This document shows positions 12,234 to 23,321 of a stretch of DNA of 64,000 nt, in pieces. The notes beneath the pieces are model-generated. The model saw only the letters and a program-made list of their open reading frames with translations, had not been told where the DNA came from and did no database searches. The stretch is from Combretum micranthum. Taxonomy: Eukaryota > Streptophyta > Magnoliopsida > Myrtales > Combretaceae. Made by a program: the position numbers and the translations under genes. How positions within the stretch are numbered: the first letter of the stretch is position 1; every line of letters begins with the position of its first letter. The stretch lies in assembly GCA_024138025.1 (NCBI GenBank), contig JAMXBD010001255.1, positions 310,001 to 374,000 on the forward strand. Reading direction: 5' to 3'.

Positions 12234-15200
12234 AGCACACCGTCTATCACGAGCGTGATCAACAAAGTGATGTTATTACCTTGTTTCAACCTTTTTAATA
12301 ATTTTCCTAAACCCTTGACTTAATATCAAGTATACCTAAATCTAGGTAGGATTTTATATCTACACCTATAATAGTAGTAGTTCTTAATAACTTAGAAAAC
12401 CTAAATAACCTTAGGGGTATGTTTTCTCTCTTGACTCAAGTAATGAATTAGTATAGCTATACATGATCAGGTGTTTCCAGTACAGTTGAGTTATTTTTTT
12501 TTTTTTAGACGTTAAATTAGGTACATTATTACCTTGGTTGTTGCTTATGAGTGTAAACTTAGAAATTTCAAATGAAGTAAAAAATATCTGGCTTAAATTG
12601 TTTACTTCTTATGCTTAGCTGGGTTTAGTGAACCGGGGCACTAGTGTTACTAGAACAATGCCGTGATCTACGTATATCATTATCCCAAGTAGAGTAGCAC
12701 ACAGAAAGGATTCTAATAGACTAGGAGTGGTACGAGTATGGTACTTAAGGTATTGGGGTACTCCCCAACACTAATATAAAAAGTATCTATATAATATATA
12801 TATGTTGTAGTAGAGTTAGGAGTTATTCCAGGTTTGGGGCTAGTTGTAAATAGTTCTAAACTGTATTGGTGGTCTGGCTAATTTAAAGATAATAACTTGT
12901 GGTTATTGCATTTATTACCATGTGGTATTTAGATATGCATGTTGTTTGTTCATGTGCATGTGGGTGTGATTTTAGCATACTAGGCTTTGTGCTCATTCAT
13001 TTTTATTTTTTCAGAGTCAAGTGAGGAGCCTATAGTGTTCAATCTATCAAGATATATATATGTGGACTAATGTGGTCCAGATTATCTCGCAGATTTGTGA
13101 TCATAGACTTTTGTGTTATTGGGCAATTGATATTTTGAAAAATTATTTTAAATGTTTTGGCTCATGTAAAGACTAAACTTCTTTCCTATCTTTCAGTTAG
13201 GTGTGAGTTGGCTTTCAATTATTCCAACTATACTTTGAAGTATTTATTTGAAATTATGATCATTGATTAAGTTTGGAAAGTTTTAATGTATTTATGGATA
13301 TTAGTAGGTATCTGAACCTTAGCTTGTCTCTACGTAACACATAATGCAATAAGTTTAGGGTGTTACATCCACCATTGATTGACAATGCAATTTGAACATC
13401 ATCAACAACATAACTCTATTAATACTCAAATTCATTTGATAAATTAAGGAATTGAAAAAAATACTGTTGTATTGTTAAATGTGATATGAAAAAATCAAAT
13501 AAAACTTTAAATAAAGATCGCACCATCTCTTTTTCAAGAACTATGGGATTAATATTCTATAACCCATTTCACCTATTATTAGGGCATTTGTCCTCCATAA
13601 TATTGTATATTCCCCATTCCTGCCTCTTACCATTAGTCGTTCTAATATGTCAAATCTTTTATCGCTTTGAGAACACATATCGTATAAAACGTACGTTACA
13701 CGTATATAACCATTGCAACTCGGTCTCCGTCACTACAATCACTGCATCACTATTTCTTTTCAAATGATCATAGATAAATGCTAGTAATGAATGATCCAAC
13801 TGGCTTGCAGCTACTTCTCTTTATATCTATACAAAAAGTTTATCATCTTGATGATAACAAGCAGTTGTAAGGAGGAATATGGGTATTTAAAAACTGGATC
13901 CTTACTGGGTAGTCTTTGAAGCGATTATAGATATCATAGATGAGGCTTCGATTTTAAATTTTTGAAACAGTTATCGAAAGTAGGATACAAAGTAAAGTAA
14001 GAGTACCAATTTCCATATACATTCAAGCATAGTATTTCATATAGCATAAAAGAAGGAAGAAATTAGGAAATAAAGAATATTAAAAATAAAAACCATGAAA
14101 GTATAGAATTTCTTTCAATTTATTTGGATAATTAAGGGAATGAAAATGAAAGGATTATATAGGAAGTATAATAAAAATTTCTAACATATCCATAAAAGAT
14201 AATAATAAAAATATGAATAGATAGAATAAAGAAGGTCTAAAAAATTAAGTAACTTTTCCTCTTTATCTCTCCTTTCTTTTCAATATGGAGCCGAGCAAAT
14301 TTCACAAGGCTCCCTGATAAATATGTTTTTCTCCATTTTCCTTCCTTTTTAAGCAAACAAAAGTGTTTTGAAAACCCAATTTTCCTTGCATTGTTTTTTA
14401 TTATTATTATTATTTTTTTTTGTTCTTTTCCTCTTCTAATTCCTTCTCTTTGTGACCAAGTATAAGCTCAACCAGTAGTTAGCCCATAACTACTTCCACA
14501 AATAAATATAAGACTAGAATTGTATTCATAGGTCAAACGACCAAGCTTCTAGATAAATTCAAGACCATTGGATATATTATATGGACTTAAAATTGGATAA
14601 TTGTCAAAACCGTGATTTTATTATTCACTGAAATATATAAAATCAGTAGAATCATACAAAATCGTAGAAAACTCAGAAAATCATAAACATATAGAATCGT
14701 ATACCCAAATTTATAATTTTACAATATCTTCACCTAATTTTTTTCAATTTTAATTAAGAAAAAAATATAAAATTATAAACTCGTATAATTGTATATGTGA
14801 CTCTCAATTTTAATAACTATGGAACCTATTCATATAAAATTAAAAATTTTACTATATACATGTATCCTCTTGTTTTCTTTTCCATCAGAATGTGGCATAC
14901 TTGTAGACCCTTTTGATGTACATAGCTGGAGGCTCCTATAAATAGCTCTCGTTTTCGGAAAGATTAATCTTTTTTTTTTTTTTTTTTACTTTTTCTGTCT
15001 TCCTTAGCATAAGCTATTCTCTTTTTTTTTTTTTTTTAATAATATTATTGTTACATTTTTTTTTTTTTTTTTTGATAATAATTTGTAGATAGAGAACAGA
15101 TGGTTCACTTCTCGACTAATGAGGGTGTATTTCTTTCATTGGAAAACATTTGCTAAATCTTGTTCAATATTGTTCTAATCTAACAATATAGTTTAAATAT

Positions 15201-15876
15201 TCACATGGCAAGCTTTAATATTTTCATCACTAGTCGTTTAAATAGGATAGGATGGTATTTGAATCATCCTATGAAAAAAAATTAAAAATTTGTAGTTAGT
15301 TGTGACTCTTGGTTATAAGTAATAAGCAACACAGAAATCAAAGATGGCAGCTGATAGGTTGATAATAATAGATAACCATTGTAGAAATTATAGTTGTTAA
15401 CTATTACTATTAAACATCCACCAATATAAAAAGATTAAGTAAGCCCGTTAGTCTTTGGATGAGTAACAAACGAGTACTAATTACAACTATCAATATGTTC
15501 TAGAGAGTTTTCACGATCCTGTCAGTCAACTATCCAACGATTAAAATAATTATAGTAATTATATTAACTATTTTAGTGATTCAATCATGGTTAGGTATGA
15601 TGTAAGTCATTGAATAGTGATAGAACCGATCAGTTCAAAATTAACGATGAGACCATAAAATTTTCTTATGTTCTAAACAAAAGAATAGTAAATAATATTG
15701 TCTACATGAAAAGTTTTATTAATATTTATATGTCACTAATCATTTCATATTGGATGTTGCCCTTAATGAATCTTTTTCGCCATCACTAACGCTTTCCACC
15801 AGCATACCCTAAAAGTCTAGTATTTGAAACTCTTGAAAATTATTACCATATTCTTTGAAGCTTTAATAATATCAAA
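12234..15876. other. Intergenic DNA, possible LTR relic, T-tracts
   Basis: No gene recognised. A GGGTGTTACA word at 13357-13366 resembles the 3' end of some Ty3 LTRs, but no matching start or primer site was found. Three T-homopolymers of 16-19 bases lie at 14970-14988, 15022-15037 and 15056-15073, downstream of a TATAAATA word at about 14937 that is not followed by any gene. Confidence 0.4.
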
Positions 15877-16096
15877 TGTGATAACCCTCAAATATAAATA
15901 GTGGAACTCTAATTACAACGTCGTCTTTTGATGTAATAGCTTGGAGTTTTTCTGAACTCCAAAGTTAAGCATGCTTTGGTAAAACAATCTCAAAATGGGT
16001 GACCCAACTAGGAAATGCTGGAATCAAAAGGACCAAACCGTACAACGTGTGGCCAAAGTATATAATACCTTTATGGATGGAGTTCCAGGATTTACA
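15877..16096 (+). repeat. Cassandra 5' LTR
   Basis: Starts TGTGATAACCC and ends TTTACA. The 5S-derived part runs from roughly 15920 to 16025. It includes AAGTTAAGCATGCTTTGG, matching the 5S internal promoter box A, and AAATGGGTGACCC, matching box C. Confidence 0.8.
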
Positions 16097-16098
16097 GG

Positions 16099-16112
16099 TG
16101 GCATCAGAATAG
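16099..16112 (+). promoter_or_regulatory. Primer-binding site (initiator tRNA-Met type) of Cassandra
   Basis: TGGCATCAGAATAG, two bases after the 5' LTR. It resembles the common plant site TGGTATCAGAGC, with two changes. Confidence 0.7.
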
Positions 16113-16214
16113 TTCACCAACCGGAAGTAGAAGAGTATGTCATCACTGCCTAGTATGGTTCTGGACCTATGTAATGAAACCGATGAGAACGTCAATTCTA
16201 TAAGTAGGAAAGTA

Positions 16215-16435
16215 TATGATATCCCTCAAACATAGATAGTAGAACTCTAATCACAGAAGCGTCGTTTTGTGTAATGGCTTGGAGTTTGTCCGATCTCCAA
16301 AGTTAAGCATGCTCTGAGTACAGTAATCCCAAGATGGGTGATTCTCTTGGAAGTGCTGGCACAAAAAAGATAAAACCATGCAGTGTGTAGTCAAAGCGGA
16401 TAATACCTCTGTGGGTAGAGTTACAGAGCGTTATA
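16215..16435 (+). repeat. Cassandra 3' LTR
   Basis: Starts TATGATATCCC and ends GTTATA, a decayed TG...CA pair. The 5S-derived part (about 16262-16365) has AAGTTAAGCATGCTCTGAG and AGATGGGTGATTC, the box A and box C regions. Confidence 0.8.
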
Positions 16436-16833
16436 ACAAATATAAATAATATTTCTGAAATTTTCCGCAAAATCGAGGCATCCTAATATGCTGTTTTGCG
16501 AAAGAAATATTCCAAGTTATATAACGTGTGAACCCAATTGTAAAGAAACTTCAGACTTGGAATAAAAGGATAGAAGTTACCACCTACCACATTGTTGGAA
16601 AAGCTAAAACAAATGGACATAAAATAAAACTAAGTATATGAAATTCTGAGAATAACTGAATATAAGACATTATTATAATTAATTAAGGTAGATTATCCTT
16701 TGGGGTACAGGATGAGCCTTAGTGGTAAAAATCGATGTGGCGAATAGGATTCTGCATATATTTATTTATTTCATAACCATTGGGTTTGTCCATAAGCTAA
16801 TTCATGACTTCAAAAACAACACTTCCAAATCAG

Positions 16834-16840
16834 TATAAAT
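16834..16840 (+). promoter_or_regulatory. Candidate TATA box of the NRT2 gene
   Basis: TATAAAT lies 128 bp before the NRT2 start codon. This would place transcription start near 16865 and leave a 5' leader of about 100 bases. It is positioned as expected for a plant RNA polymerase II promoter; no transcript evidence is available. Confidence 0.5.
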
Positions 16841-16967
16841 ACCATACTCTTCTTCACATAACACCAATACAACCTAGTATTAATACATTAAATCCCTAGT
16901 AATAATATCTAGTCCTTTGTCTTTTGTAACGTTTGATATTGACAAAAGAAAAGGGACGCAAAGAGAA

Positions 16968-18992
16968 ATGGCTGACCGCAATAACACTCCAGGCACTCCT
17001 GGGAGTTCCATGCATGGAGTCACAGGGAGGGAGCAAACCTTTGCCTTCTCCGTGGCCTCCCCCATTGTCCCAACCGACACGACGGCTAAGTTCCACCTCC
17101 CTGTCGACTCTGAGCACAAGGCTAAAGAGTTCAAGCTGTTCTCATTTGCCAATCCTCATATGAGAACCTTCCATCTATCCTGGATTTCCTTCTGTACTTG
17201 CTTTGTGTCAACATTTGCTGCTGCTCCCCTTGTTCCCATCATCCGGGACAACCTCAATCTTACCAAACGGGACGTTGGTAATGCTGGGGTGGCATCTGTT
17301 TCAGGAAGTATATTTTCCAGGCTCATGATGGGGGCGGTCTGTGACCTTCTAGGACCGCGATATGGTTGTGCTTTCCTAATAATGCTCTCTGCTCCTACCG
17401 TGTTCTGCATGGCCTTGTGGCAGATGCAGGGGGATACATTGCGGTCCGGTTCATGATCGGGTTCTCTTTAGCCACGTTTGTGTCGTGCCAATACTGGATG
17501 AGCACCATGTTCAACAGCAAGATCATTGGACTTGTGAATGGAACAGCCGCAGGATGGGGAAACATGGGAGGTGGAGCAACTCAACTGTTGATGCCCTTTG
17601 TTTATGAGTTGATTAAACGGGCTGGAGCAACTCCATTCACTGCTTGGAGAATTGCTTTCTTCATCCCAGGATGGCTTCATGTGATCATGGGGATATTGGT
17701 CCTGACACTCGGCCAGGACTTGCCTGATGGAAACTTGGGTGCTTTGCAAAAGAAGGGTGATGTTGCTAAGGACAAGTTCTCCAAGGTCACTCAAATTTCA
17801 TTTATTCTAAAAAACTTTTCAAGTTTTCTCTATTTATTGACCATCAAAAGCAACTTTTTACTAATATGCACTGGCTTTCAAAATTTTTCAGGTGTTGTGG
17901 TACGCAATCACGAACTACAGGACATGGATCTTTGCTCTCATGTATGGATATTCCATGGGTGTTGAGTTGACAACTGACAATGTCATTGCTGAGTACTTCT
18001 ACGACAGGCTAGCATCATCCTAAAATCTCTAAACTATTCTACTTTGCCATGAGATTTTTGTACAAATATATGAATATAACCAAGTAGACACCAGAGTTCC
18101 CAAGTTCTTGTTCCAATAATTTCATTGCATATTGGATAGTGGAGTCTGCAAAAAGAAAGAGACATGACATTTAAGGATCCTAATATCCTATTTGTCAGAA
18201 AGTTATGAAAGGACCTCTCGTTCAACTTTTAAACACAAAAGCTTTTATATTACTAATTTGAGTTTTATGAGAGCTGATCGGTATTGAACCCGACAAGTTC
18301 ATTAACACATGCAATAATTTGGTTGACAGATTCAACCTAAATCTACATACTGCTGGAATCATTGCTGCATCCTTTGGAATGGCAAACTTCTTTGCACGTC
18401 CTTTTGGAGGATACGCTTCAGACGTATCAGCCAGGTACTTCGGCATGAGAGGCAGATTATGGACCCTTTGGATTCTCCAAACACTAGGAGGACTCTTCTG
18501 CTTACTTCTCGGCCGTGTCGGTTCACTCCCACTTGCTGTTCTTACCATGATATTATTCTCGATCGGAGCACAAGCTGCTTGTGGCGCAACATTCGGCATC
18601 ATCCCTTTCATTTCTCGGAGATCACTGGGAGTTATATCCGGTCTTACAGGAGCAGGAGGGAACTTTGGATCAGGATTGACACAGTTGATCTTCTTCACGG
18701 GTGCTTTCTCAACAGCAACAGGTATTTCCTTAATGGGGGTAATGATAATGGGCTGCACTCTTCCTGTTACCTTGTTTACTTCCCACAATGGGGTGGCATG
18801 TTCCTTCCTCCATCGAAACACGTCGAGAAGTCCACTGAAGAGTTCTACTACGGATCCGAATGGAATGAGGATGAGAAGAAGAAGGGAATGCACCAAGGAA
18901 GCCTTAAATTTGCAGAAAACAGCCGATCCGAGCGTGGCAAAAGAGTTGCATCTGCACCAACTCCACCAAATCCCACTCCAGCAAATGCTTAA
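16968..18992 (+). CDS. NRT2: High-affinity nitrate transporter, NRT2 family (three exons; two 1-bp frameshifts as written)
   Basis: Plasma-membrane nitrate/proton symporter of the major facilitator superfamily (NNP family), which in plants works with the partner NAR2/NRT3. Exons are 16968-17785, 17892-18007 and 18330-18992. The start [12 protein letters not shown] matches the family's N-terminus, and the end ([17 protein letters not shown], then [11 protein letters not shown]) matches its C-terminus. Both NNP signatures are present: [10 protein letters not shown] near residue 195 and [10 protein letters not shown] near residue 415. The total would be about 532 residues, the usual NRT2 length, with about twelve membrane segments. 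Two breaks exist. At about 17413 and 18770 the frame shifts because one base is missing, each time at the hexamer CCTTGT. Everything else is well conserved with no other stops, so the gene is either a very young pseudogene or intact with sequence errors. Intron 2 has a GC donor. A Cassandra element lies upstream. Confidence 0.92.
17786..17891 (+). other. NRT2: NRT2 intron 1 (GT-AG, 106 bp)
   Basis: The donor follows TCCAAG as GTCACT and the acceptor is TTTTTCAG before GTGTTGTGG. Joining the exons gives the conserved [15 protein letters not shown] run of NRT2 proteins in phase 0. The intron is AT-rich, as is usual for plants. Confidence 0.85.
18008..18329 (+). other. NRT2: NRT2 intron 2 (GC-AG, 322 bp)
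   Basis: Conserved protein ends at EYFYDR before the intron and resumes at FNLNLHTAG after it. The only junction that keeps the arginine codon is donor CAG|GCTAGC and acceptor TTGACAG|ATTC, so the donor is GC instead of GT. Intron phase is 2. GC-AG introns are a known minority class, but this donor matches the rest of the donor consensus only weakly. A GT-to-GC mutation is therefore possible. Confidence 0.75.
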
Positions 18993-19442
18993 GCCAATCT
19001 ATTCCAACCTTTACAACTTCAAAAAGAATATATATATATATTTCTCATATGCACCTAAATTTGATCTTTCCTATAAGCCAGTTTTCTTATAGCATTTCCA
19101 ATCCAAAATGTTTCAATGTCTACTGTCTCCCTTAGATTTTTCATAAAGCTTTGGACTGTTTCAAATGCATGGAAAGTCCATATAAGCTGATGGGTGGTTT
19201 ATGTGTAAATACACTGATAATTGAAAGTTTATGCTATATCTCTATACGATCGTATGATTCAAGCATAAAATAATGACTATCCTAAATTTTTTATACCCCA
19301 CAAGTTTATTTGAGGAATATATATTGTTAATCCTTTTTCGTTGACTGGGATTTAATGAGTTCATCATGATGCCGGTTCCATAATTATTCTTAACTACTGA
19401 GGAATGGAGTTGGTGCATCTTGTTAGGGTAACCTATGTCGGA
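18993..19442. other. 3' flank of NRT2
   Basis: AT-rich sequence that should contain the 3' untranslated region and poly(A) site. A weak AATAAT word lies near 19267; no clear poly(A) signal was identified. No other feature. Confidence 0.4.
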
Positions 19443-19819
19443 TGCAAAATAAGAAATGAGATCTCTACGTTTAATAAGAGCAATATCGTGGAAAGAAATT
19501 TTCCATAATCACATCCTGTGAATTCATTAGCCAAAATGGAAAGGCATGACGGCCTTAAATACGTCACATGGGTGGCTCATTGATAGGCTGTCCTGAAAGT
19601 ATTAGATCAAGGCGTTGAAAGAAAAATCTACCAACAGTTCATGACATTTGATGGCTATGGGTAAGCGTGAGCTGCCATTTACTTATACAAAAAGTAATTT
19701 CCTTAATTTAGTAGGCATGCCACCGCTTGTAGCTAGAGAGTTCTAGCTGTAACTAATAATAAAGGAATTTTTATTGTCCATACAATATTATATTTGCTGC
19801 GGCCAAGTATAAAATTGCA
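19443..19819 (-). repeat. Copia 3' LTR
   Basis: Runs from TGCAAAATAAG to AAAATTGCA on the plus strand. It shares long stretches with the other LTR, including TCCATACAATATTATATTTG and GACATTTGATGGCTATGGGT. Small indels distinguish the two copies. Confidence 0.75.
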
Positions 19820-19869
19820 AATTACATTTTTGAACACCCTCTTTTAATTTACAATTTTAAAACTTGTTT

Positions 19870-20015
19870 TTAATTGCTCAAATTTCTACGATCATAATTT
19901 TGATAAATATATCTCCAAGCTGCTCCTTTAACTAAATTTCATCTTATTAAACCAAGTTTTTTTAATGTTGATATTGTAGCTTGATGAGTTTTGCCTTTCC
20001 ATGATATACTAGATT
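19870..20015 (-). pseudogene. Copia RNase H C-terminal remnant
   Basis: On the minus strand, NPVYHGKAKLIKLQYQH followed by KEQLGDIFIK resembles the classic copia RNase H end (NPVFHGRTKHI...DQLADIFTK), broken by stops. It lies just before the 3' LTR, where that domain belongs. Confidence 0.6.
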
Positions 20016-20299
20016 CTTTTTCATAACAATAGTTGCCATGTCTTCATCTATCGCCTTTATCTATATTTTTTATTTTACTACTTCATTTTTTCGTGGTCCA
20101 TTGGTGAAAAATACAAATTCAAAAAATTCATAAATATCCCATAAAAACATGCCTTCCTTATTGAACTATTTGATTCTAGATAAAATTCTTATGTGATTTA
20201 TGGTGTTGATGTACTTGGACTAGGAGAACCTAGTCCTGAACTTGATTGTGGATCCAGCTATATAGCATTAGATCTTGAAGGCAAAATTCTTTCAACAAT

Positions 20300-20907
20300 A
20301 AGAGATTTTCGTTAACCATGTACTGTCTTCATCAAATATAATATCTCTTGAAATTACCACCTCATTGTTCTTTAGATTGAAAAGACGATATTCTTTGATT
20401 CATTAATATAACCAGTGAAAGTATACTTTTCTCCTTTTTCATCAAATTTTCTCTCTTTTGTGATGGAATGAGAAAATATGTCAAACATCCAAAAATTTTC
20501 AAATGATTAATTTGAAGTTTGCTCTTATGCCAAGCTTGACAAGGAATCTTATTGAGCACTGCTTTTGTAAGTGATCTGTTTAATATATATACTACAGTAT
20601 TTACTACTTCAACCCAGTAGCTATTTGGAAGATCTTTCTGTGTCAGCATGCTTCTAGCCATCTCTACTATAGCACGATTCTTTATTTCAGCAACACCATT
20701 TTATTGTAATGCATGTCGTACGGTCAATTGTCTCTTAAGCCCCACATCATTGCAATAATTCTGGAATTCGTTGGATGTATATTCACCTCTACTATCATTT
20801 CTCAAAATTTTCAACTTGTATCCACTTTGTCTTTGTACCATAGCTTTAAATTTAAGGAAAAGTGGAAATGCTTCTGACTTTTTCTTTAGAAAATATATCC
20901 ACATCAT
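20300..20907 (-). pseudogene. Copia integrase remnant
   Basis: From 20907 downwards the pieces [22 protein letters not shown] and [17 protein letters not shown] match the copia integrase core. The second is the region around the second catalytic aspartate, normally in an SDxGGEY context and here NDSRGEY. Next come MARSMLTQKDLPNSYWVEVV and NRSLTKAVLNKIPCQAWH, the usual segment after the catalytic glutamate, then HLKIFGCLTYF. Near 20330, RDIIFDEDSTW is the copia motif that precedes the reverse transcriptase. The catalytic glutamate falls at a frame break. Integrase would join element DNA to the host chromosome; this copy cannot be active. Confidence 0.75.
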
Positions 20908-21549
20908 CCTTGTGAATCATCAACAAATAAAATAAAATACCTATTGCAATTTAAGGATGATGTTCTTGTTGATCCAAATATATCATAATGAATCAATTCC
21001 AATGGAGGATTTAACTCTATATGATGTCTTTAGGAATGGCAAATGATGCATTGTGCCATTACTTTTTAGAGATGGAACATTTACAATCAAATCACCATTT
21101 TTTTCAACAAACTACCCTTAAATTCAAATGACCATATCTCAAAGCCATAAGTGTGATTCATCATTTTCATACTTTTGCAAAGCATATTCTTCATTAAGAA
21201 CTATAGATAATGGAAAAACTTTATTCATGCTCATCTTGACTTTTGCAACCATGAAATTCTTCTTCTTATCGGTAATAATGCACTTCATTATCAAAATTCA
21301 CAATATAAATTCTTTATAATAATTGGCCAATCCAATAAATTCTGAGTCAATTTAGGAACTTATAGATATCATAAATCCATTTAGAATTAGCTTGCTTAGT
21401 ATCAACAACAATAGCCCCTTTTCTAGATTTATGAGTTTTTTTTTCCATCTCAAGCTTTACTCAGATTTGAACTTATATCAATCTCAACAAACAATTTCTT
21501 ATCCCTAGTCATGTGATTACTGCAATCCACTATAATATACCAAATGTTC

Positions 21550-22172
21550 TCAAATGATTATCCAACATTCATACAACAATAAATACCTATTTATTGATTC
21601 TCTCCCAAAAAAATTGCATTTTATCATCCTTTCTATCCTATAGTAACAATCCCTATCAAGATGAATCGGAATTCCTGCAGGTCTTGCATTGCAAACGACA
21701 ATCCTTGGAATCATGCCCATATGTCTTGCATTTTCTGCATTGAGATAAATACTTTCATGTGTTGGATTCTTTCCTCTACCATGACTAAGAACTTTGATAT
21801 CCAACCACAGCTACAAGCAAAGTTAGAGGAACCACCAACACTATTTCCTTTCTACTTTGCCAGCTTTTTTATTGCTATTGATGTTAATCTTCGAATGGAA
21901 GGCTTACTCTAAATTTGAGTAGAAAATTACCATACGCTTTTTATGAGCTTCTAATGCCATAAGCTCATCCAAAGATAATTGTGAAAAATCTTTAGATTCT
22001 TTAATAAAAATATGCTCAAATTTGATTGGCAAACTCTCAAGACTGTTTCAACAATTCTCTTCTTAGGAATTGTATCTCCATATCCTCTTATTTGATAATG
22101 ATAATAGAAACTCTTGAGAAGAACTCTTACTTCCCCATTATCTTCATGAAATAAATTATCACTCCTCTCCAT
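21550..22172 (-). pseudogene. Copia gag remnant with CCHC zinc knuckle
   Basis: On the minus strand, YGDTIPKKRIVETVLR followed in another frame by ESKDFSQLSLDELMALEAHK is the typical copia gag (UBN2-type) segment. At 21698-21739 one frame reads CRKCKTYGHDSKDC, a perfect CX2CX4HX4C knuckle. Frame changes between these pieces show decay. Gag would form the cytoplasmic virus-like particle. Confidence 0.7.
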
Positions 22173-22584
22173 AATTTGGAGTTTATTGATATGACTTTAT
22201 GATGTCCTATATTGATTTCCTTAATTGATTGATTAAACCCATAATTTGTGGCAAAATGATTGACTAAACCCCATTGTGGTATGAAGACAATGCTTTAGCG
22301 TCTTTCATAGCATGTTCTTTTAGAGTTTCTTTTCATTGAGTTACGTCCAGGTCGTTTTTACCTCTTGATTGGCAATGGTGATTTCATAACCTTCTCAACA
22401 ATATCCAACAAATCTTATGAGGTAAATAGTGTTTTCATCATTTGCTTCATAATTATCATATTCTTCACAGCAAGAAGAGAATACCTTGTTGGGAAAATTA
22501 AATATGGCATTATTCTTTTAGTGATGTAATGGTTTGTCTATATAGCGTTTAAGTGTTTAGTATCTATTATACTTAAACGGGATA

Positions 22585-22596
22585 GCTCTAATACCA
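22585..22596 (-). promoter_or_regulatory. Primer-binding site of the copia element (tRNA-Met type)
   Basis: The minus strand reads TGGTATTAGAGC, one change from the common TGGTATCAGAGC site. It lies 12 bases inside the 5' LTR and fixes the orientation of the element. Confidence 0.75.
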
Positions 22597-22608
22597 AAAA
22601 TATATTGG

Positions 22609-23002
22609 TGCAAATAAGAATGAGATCTACAAATTTAATAAGAGCAATCTCGTGGGTGAAATTTTCCATAATCACATTCTGTGAATTCATCAAACAAAAT
22701 GGAAAGGCGGGACGGCCTTGATATATATCACCGGGCGGTTCACGCATAGGCTGTTCGAAATATTAGATCAAGGTTGGTGAAAAAAAAAAAAAAATCTACC
22801 AACGTTCATGACATTTGATGGCTATGGGTTAACGTGAGTGAGCTGTCATTTACTTATGCAAAAAGTAATTTTCCTAATTCAGCAGACATTGCACCGCTTG
22901 TAGCTAAGAGTTCTAGGCTTCTAGCTATAACTTCTTCATGATAAATGGAATTTTTATTGTCCATACAATATTATATTTGCTGCCGCCAATTATAAATTTG
23001 CA
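22609..23002 (-). repeat. Copia 5' LTR
   Basis: Starts TGCAAATAAG and ends AAATTTGCA on the plus strand. Homologous to 19443-19819 over its length, with a longer A-run (around 22782) and other small indels. Confidence 0.75.
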
Positions 23003-23321
23003 AAACATTTTTCAACTAAAAGTCAAAAGAAAATCAAATAAATGAAGAGACTTATTTTCTATTTTCTTTTAAAATTATGTTTCCATTCCTTCTTTTTTTT
23101 TTTTCTCAATTCTTTTTGAAACATATAATATATATACATATATTTTAAAGTTTTCTTAGTTCTTTCGTATTCCCTTTATAACGCAAGTTAATATGTCCGA
23201 TCACTTAGTCGATTTTCGTAATTACAATGTTATCAAATTAGGAATCTATTTAATTACATGCATCTTTAATTTATATATTTATATGCGTCTATAGAGAGAA
23301 AACATATATAACATATAACTA
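23003..23321. other. Intergenic spacer
   Basis: AT-rich DNA with T-runs. No feature recognised. Confidence 0.4.

Larger units (their letters stand above)
15877..16435 (+). mobile_element. Cassandra TRIM retrotransposon carrying 5S rRNA-like LTRs
   Basis: Two direct repeats of about 220 bp (15877-16096 and 16215-16435) flank a 118-bp interior. Each repeat holds a segment clearly derived from plant 5S rRNA. Directly after the first repeat is TGGCATCAGAATAG, a primer-binding site of the initiator tRNA-Met type. A purine-rich tract GTAGGAAAG (16204-16212) precedes the second repeat. LTRs carrying 5S sequence, a very short non-coding interior and a tRNA-Met site are the defining traits of Cassandra elements. 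The flanks TCAAA (15872-15876) and ACAAA (16436-16440) look like a 5-bp target duplication with one change. The element has no coding capacity and depended on other elements to move. It is diverged and so not recent. It lies about 530 bp upstream of the NRT2 start codon, in the same orientation. Confidence 0.85.
19443..23002 (-). mobile_element. Deleted Ty1-copia retrotransposon, minus strand
   Basis: Two direct repeats of about 380 and 394 bp (19443-19819 and 22609-23002) flank a 2.8-kb interior. On the minus strand the interior reads in order: primer site, gag with zinc knuckle, integrase, a copia RDxxFDE motif, then the tail of RNase H. The reverse transcriptase and most of RNase H are missing, and the interior is well short of the 4 kb or more of intact copia elements, so an internal deletion has occurred. 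All frames are broken. The gag-IN-RT-RH order with integrase upstream of RNase H identifies Ty1-copia. The flanks show no clear target duplication. Confidence 0.8.

Noticed and set aside
13327..13366. GGGTGTTACA as the end of a Ty3 LTR
   Set aside because: No TGTAACACCC-type start, primer site or second copy found in reach.
14925..15075. TATA-like box followed by three T-tracts, possible promoter or terminator
   Set aside because: No transcribed unit is recognisable downstream; the T-tracts are more likely homopolymer expansions.
15965..16195. Reading frame across the Cassandra element
   Set aside because: It is a chance frame over 5S-derived LTR and primer site; Cassandra is non-coding.
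15920..16365. Functional 5S rRNA genes
   Set aside because: Only box A and box C regions are close to 5S; the rest has diverged, and both copies sit in LTRs at matching positions, so they are Cassandra parts.
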